Assembly: GCA_963922815.1 (NCBI GenBank)
Contig: CAWUKD010000131.1
Span: forward strand, 1-10,417
From: SZUA-146 sp963922815
GTDB taxonomy: Bacteria; Pseudomonadota; Gammaproteobacteria; Steroidobacterales; SZUA-146
Direction of reading: 5' to 3'
DNA length: 10,417 bases
A program made the translations under genes and the position numbers. Shown here piece by piece: positions 6,247 through 10,417 of this stretch (positions are counted from its first letter, which is position 1; every line of letters begins with the position of its first letter). The notes below the pieces were generated by a model. That model searched no databases. It was not told where the DNA came from and saw only the letters and a program-made list of their open reading frames with translations.

Positions 6247-7623
6247 ATGCTAACAACCGTATTTGGGGGAGTGATGAAACGTTCATTGAAACTGTTTTTG
6301 CTCGCGATGGTGCCGTTCATGCTGACCGCTCACGCCAGCGCTCAGCATCCGACACAAAACATTGTTGAAATCGCCGTAGAAAGTGACGATTTCAACTTGC
6401 TGGTGGCTACGCTTCAGGCGACCGGCCTGGATGCCGCTCTGGCAGACGAAAGCGCAAATTACACCGTCTTCGCACCGACTGACGCGGCCTTTAAGGCGCT
6501 GGGTAAAGACACCATAGCCGCACTGCTGGCCGACACCGAGACCTTAAGCGACATTCTGCTGTACCACGTTTTGGGCGACCAAAAGACCGCCAGGCAGCTG
6601 GCACGCAAGAACGGTCGCACAGTCAAAGCACTGAACGGCGACCGTATCGATGTGTCTGTTTCGCACCGGACGCTCTTTTTGAATGACTCCGAAGTGGTGC
6701 TGTCAAACATCCGCGCGACCAACGGAATTATTCACGTTATTGACGCCGTGCTGATTCCGCCCGAAGACGCAACGCCAACGTTGAACATTGTTGAAACGGC
6801 TGTTGAGAACGGTAGTTTTGGAACGTTGGTTGCCGCACTGGGCGCGACCGGGCTGGATATCGCACTGGCCGATCCGGACGGCGAGTTCACGGTGTTTGCA
6901 CCAACGGATGCTGCGTTCGAAGCGCTGGGCGCTGACACCATTGCCGCGTTGCTGAACGATCCTGAAACGCTGAGCGACATCCTGCTGTACCACGTGCTCG
7001 GTAGTGAGCGACCAGCCAGTAACCTGCAGCGACGTTCGAGTCGTTCGCTGCGAACCCTGAACACCGACCGTCTGGTAACCAATGTTACCGACGAGGGTCT
7101 GTACATTAATCAGTCTTTAGTGGTGTTGCAGGACATTCAAACCACTAACGGCATCATTCACGTTATTGATCGCGTGCTGCTGCCGCCGTCCGACGAAGTG
7201 GTCGCCGGTACCGTTGTTGACGTGGCGGTTCAGGCCGGCTCGTTCACCACTCTCGTAGCTGCACTTCAGGCCACCGGTCTGGATAACGTGCTGGCGAACC
7301 CGCACGGACGCTTCACCGTCTTTGCACCAACCGATGCCGCGTTTGCTGTACTTGGCGACGACGCGATCGCAGACCTTCTGGCCAACCCCGATGTGCTTAC
7401 GGACATTCTCCTGTACCACGTAAACTTCTGGCCGAAGAAAACGGACCGGGTGCTCCGCCGCGTTCCGTTTGGAATCCGCATGCTCAATGGCGATCGTGTG
7501 GATGTGAGTATTCAAAGTGGCGACATCTTCATCAACGACTCCAAAATCGTTGTGCAGGACATCGTTACCGAGAATGGCGTAATTCATGTGATCGACGCGG
7601 TTCTGATTCCCCCGTCGCACTAA
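6247..7623 (+). CDS. Secreted protein with three fasciclin (FAS1) domains
   Basis: This is a 458-residue protein with a signal peptide (KRSLKLFLLAMVPFMLTAHASA, cut near residue 32) and three consecutive FAS1 domains at about 37-172, 179-314 and 321-456. Each domain shows the family marks: an N-terminal (N)IVE-AV helix, the H1 motif YTVFAPTDAAF / FTVFAPTDAAF, the middle motif LSDILLYHV (LTDILLYHV in the third), and the H2 region NGIIHVIDAVL. FAS1 domains mediate adhesion and are common in bacterial envelope proteins. There is no membrane anchor after the last domain, so the protein is probably periplasmic or released. The start ATG at 6247 has GGGGAG six bases upstream. A second in-frame ATG at 6274 gives a more compact signal peptide and has GGGGGAG only two bases upstream. 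The third domain lacks the VLGD/VLGS motif and has VNFWPKK instead. The gene ends at a strong terminator and is probably monocistronic. Confidence 0.95.
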   Translation: MLTTVFGGVMKRSLKLFLLAMVPFMLTAHASAQHPTQNIVEIAVESDDFNLLVATLQATGLDAALADESANYTVFAPTDAAFKALGKDTIAALLADTETLSDILLYHVLGDQKTARQLARKNGRTVKALNGDRIDVSVSHRTLFLNDSEVVLSNIRATNGIIHVIDAVLIPPEDATPTLNIVETAVENGSFGTLVAALGATGLDIALADPDGEFTVFAPTDAAFEALGADTIAALLNDPETLSDILLYHVLGSERPASNLQRRSSRSLRTLNTDRLVTNVTDEGLYINQSLVVLQDIQTTNGIIHVIDRVLLPPSDEVVAGTVVDVAVQAGSFTTLVAALQATGLDNVLANPHGRFTVFAPTDAAFAVLGDDAIADLLANPDVLTDILLYHVNFWPKKTDRVLRRVPFGIRMLNGDRVDVSIQSGDIFINDSKIVVQDIVTENGVIHVIDAVLIPPSH

Positions 7624-7654
7624 TCGTAGCCCGTACTCTGTTGCACGGTGCTGC

Positions 7655-7689
7655 AAGGCCACAACCTGCTTGGTTGTGGCCTTTTTTTT
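7655..7689 (+). terminator. Strong rho-independent terminator of the fasciclin gene
   Basis: GGCCACAACC (7657-7666), loop TGCTT and GGTTGTGGCC (7672-7681) form a perfect 10-bp stem, directly followed by eight T residues (7682-7689). Flanking AA and TT extend the pairing to 12. It lies 31 bases after the stop codon, so it insulates the downstream fatty-acid operon. Confidence 0.96.
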
Positions 7690-7727
7690 GCCTGTCATGG
7701 GCCTCAAAAACAGGCATAAGTCACTGA

Positions 7728-7829
7728 TTACTTGCTGATAGCAAGATAAATAATTGATTAAAAACAATAGATAATGTGTAAAATTCTCTATTGCAGGCAA
7801 GTTACTTGCTGGCAACAAGGAAACCTTGT
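7728..7829 (+). promoter_or_regulatory. AT-rich promoter region of the tetR operon with three palindromes
   Basis: Three short inverted repeats lie in front of the regulator gene: CTTGCT-GAT-AGCAAG (7731-7745), GCAAGT-T-ACTTGC (7797-7809) and ACAAGG-AAA-CCTTGT (7815-7829). The first two also share the direct repeat TTACTTGCTG at 7728 and 7802, exactly 74 bases apart (about seven helical turns). Between them are promoter-like words: TTGATT at 7754, GATAAT at 7770 and TAAAAT at 7779. The TTGATT-TAAAAT spacing of 19 is longer than ideal. The palindromes are likely operators for the TetR protein encoded just downstream. Confidence 0.55.
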
Positions 7830-7840
7830 AGAGTGCCTGC

Positions 7841-8461
7841 ATGCCCACCAGACCCGAGCGCAAACTGACCCAGGATGAGCGATCCGCCATCTCCGATCAG
7901 CGGCTGATCGACGCTGCGATTCACCTGATTGTGGACGTGGGCACGGCCGGTACCACGCTCAAAGCCCTCGGCGACGTATCGGGCTACAGCCGGGGCCATG
8001 TTACCTATCGTTTTGGCACCAAAGCCGGCCTGTTCAAGGCCGTGATCAAGCAGGTGTCCGAGCGCTGGACGCGATCGCTGGAGGCGCGCGTGGACGGGCT
8101 CACCGGTGCGGCGGCACTGCTGGCGTGTTCCGACGCCTACTTCGAATTTGTACGCGAGTCGCCGGACGACATTCGCGCCATGAACATTCTGAATCACCAG
8201 GCCTGCGAGCCCGATTCCGAGCTTCAGCAAATCGTATGCAAGGTAAAGCAGCTGCAGGTGCATCAGCTGCGCAGCTGGATGTTGCAAGGACAAAAAGAAG
8301 GAACGATTAATCCGGATCTGGACGCCGACGCGTGTGCAGCCCACTTTATTGCGTACACCACGGGCATCACGTTTTTGTGGATGCTGGACAAGCGCAGCTT
8401 TGACTGGCCGCGCGTGCAGCAGCACGCCAAAGAACAGCTCGCTAACGAACTTGCCGTGTAA
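7841..8461 (+). CDS. TetR family transcriptional regulator of the fatty-acid operon
   Basis: This 206-residue protein has the TetR fold. The N-terminal DNA-binding part is at about 17-65: helix 1 is DQRLIDAAIHLIVDVG, then TTLKALGDVSGYSRGHVTYRFGTKAGLF, with the typical Y-x-x-F-x-x-K-x-x-L ending. The C-terminal part (about 70-206) is all-helical and would bind the ligand. TetR proteins beside beta-oxidation genes usually repress them and are released by acyl-CoA (compare PsrA/FadR-type regulators); that role is inferred here. The start ATG has only a weak AGAG ribosome site, and palindromes lie immediately upstream. Only 24 bases separate its stop codon from the thiolase start, so the genes are probably cotranscribed and the regulator would also control itself. 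Low translation from the weak site would fit a repressor. Confidence 0.92.
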   Translation: MPTRPERKLTQDERSAISDQRLIDAAIHLIVDVGTAGTTLKALGDVSGYSRGHVTYRFGTKAGLFKAVIKQVSERWTRSLEARVDGLTGAAALLACSDAYFEFVRESPDDIRAMNILNHQACEPDSELQQIVCKVKQLQVHQLRSWMLQGQKEGTINPDLDADACAAHFIAYTTGITFLWMLDKRSFDWPRVQQHAKEQLANELAV

Positions 8462-8485
8462 CCACACGGACCACTGGAGATCAGT

Positions 8486-9694
<1,209 letters not shown>

Positions 9695-9728
9695 CCGCGA
9701 CACACCTTTGGCGTGCGGTCGTTTGACG

Positions 9729-9738
9729 GCAGGCCTGC
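9729..9738. repeat. Palindrome GCAGGCCTGC in the thiolase-fadJ gap
   Basis: A perfect 10-bp palindrome lies in the 58-base gap between the two enzyme genes. It is just upstream of AGGA (9742-9745), the ribosome binding site of the next gene. There is no T-run, so it should not end transcription. It may be chance or a small processing or attenuation site. Confidence 0.35.
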
Positions 9739-9752
9739 AACAGGATACCGAC

Positions 9753-10417
9753 ATGAACACAATTACCTACTCAGTAAGCGACGGCATTGCCAGACTTGTG
9801 ATTGATCTCGAAGATCGCAGCATGAACGTGCTGACGCCCGAATTTGCGACGGATCTGGCGACCGCGGTTGAAAAAGTTGTGGCCGACGATGCCGTGACCG
9901 GGGCAGTTATTACCTCGGGCAAGAGTACGTTTATTGCCGGGGCTGATCTGATGGAGCTGGTCGAATCGTTCGACAGTGGATTGACCACCGAGCAGATGTA
10001 CGAGAACGTGCAGCGCTATCAGAAGTTGTATCGACGTATAGAAACCTGCGGCAAGCCCTTTGTTGCAGCGATTAACGGTACGGCCCTGGGCGGTGGCCTG
10101 GAGCTGTGTCTGGCGTGCCACTACCGTGTAGCGTCCGACAATCCCAAAACCCGCCTTGGCCTGCCCGAAGTGCAGGTGGGACTTTTACCGGGCGCCGGCG
10201 GCACGCAAAGGCTGCCGCGATTGATTGGCATCGAGCCTGCCCTGCAGCTGATTGTAAAAGGATCGCATGTAAAACCTGCCGACGCTCTGAGCGCCGGATT
10301 TATCAACGAGATCGTGCCGGCCGACCGGCTGCTCGATCACGCCTGCGAACTGCTGCGCGAAGGTAAAGTAGATCCTGTAGCGCCGTGGGATAAAAAAGGC
10401 TTCAAAGTGCCAGGCGG
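9753..10417 (+). CDS. fadJ: FadJ-like multifunctional fatty-acid oxidation protein, enoyl-CoA hydratase part (partial, C-terminus outside window)
   Basis: The first 221 codons are open to the right edge, starting at ATG 9753 with AGGA seven bases upstream. The visible part is a crotonase-fold enoyl-CoA hydratase domain. The CoA/oxyanion-hole segment is IAGADLMEL (61-69) and NGTALGGGLELCLACHYRV (108-126). The catalytic acids are E117 (GGGLE) and E139 (GLPEVQVGLLPGAGGTQRLPRL), corresponding to Glu144 and Glu164 of rat crotonase. Like FadJ and FadB it should hydrate 2-enoyl-CoA, and the unseen C-terminal domain should oxidise the 3-hydroxy product with NAD. PWDKKGFKVPGG at the edge is the linker seen before the dehydrogenase domain in these bifunctional proteins. 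Together with the thiolase it forms the last three steps of beta-oxidation. The gene order thiolase then multifunctional protein matches fadIJ, the reverse of fadBA. Confidence 0.9.
   Translation, partial: MNTITYSVSDGIARLVIDLEDRSMNVLTPEFATDLATAVEKVVADDAVTGAVITSGKSTFIAGADLMELVESFDSGLTTEQMYENVQRYQKLYRRIETCGKPFVAAINGTALGGGLELCLACHYRVASDNPKTRLGLPEVQVGLLPGAGGTQRLPRLIGIEPALQLIVKGSHVKPADALSAGFINEIVPADRLLDHACELLREGKVDPVAPWDKKGFKVPG

Noticed and set aside
7117..7890. Long minus-strand frame of 257 codons across the fasciclin 3' end and the terminator
   Set aside because: It runs through the strong terminator and the AT-rich control region, lacks a domain and is antisense to clear FAS1 sequence.

Overview
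The window looks like a piece of chromosome from a free-living Gram-negative bacterium, most likely a (marine?) gammaproteobacterium. The assignment is an inference from a moderately GC-rich base composition, a Tat-exported class A beta-lactamase, a FadJ-like beta-oxidation gene and a secreted protein ending in a thrombospondin type 3 repeat. No RNA gene, CRISPR array, transposase or integrase is visible, and no defence system is present.

Left part, all on the minus strand. Positions 3062 to 1 hold the first 1020 codons of one large secreted protein that runs off the left edge. Its core is an exact 411-bp (137-residue) tandem repeat: four full copies plus a degenerate fifth, made of short beta-strand rungs. 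The visible sequence ends in an aspartate-rich calcium-binding repeat. Upstream is a 327-bp spacer with two hairpins. Next comes a PadR-HAAS pair, a small repressor followed by a membrane protein, joined by a TAATG overlap. In front of the pair, a near-consensus sigma-70 promoter is overlapped by an inverted repeat that is probably the PadR operator. Beyond it lies a class A beta-lactamase with a twin-arginine lipoprotein signal and RTG in place of the usual KTG motif.

Right part, all on the plus strand. A 464-bp divergent spacer separates the beta-lactamase from a secreted protein made of three fasciclin (FAS1) domains, which ends at a textbook intrinsic terminator. After an AT-rich control region with three palindromes comes a probable fatty-acid operon: a TetR-family regulator, a degradative-type thiolase, and the N-terminal hydratase part of a FadJ-like multifunctional enzyme that runs off the right edge. 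The last two would catalyse hydration, oxidation and thiolysis of enoyl-CoA, with the TetR protein as the likely acyl-CoA-responsive repressor.

The most unusual item is the repeat protein. Its function is unknown, and it is easy to miss because it has neither its stop codon nor its C-terminus in the window. The rest consists of recognisable families, with some interesting regulatory DNA.
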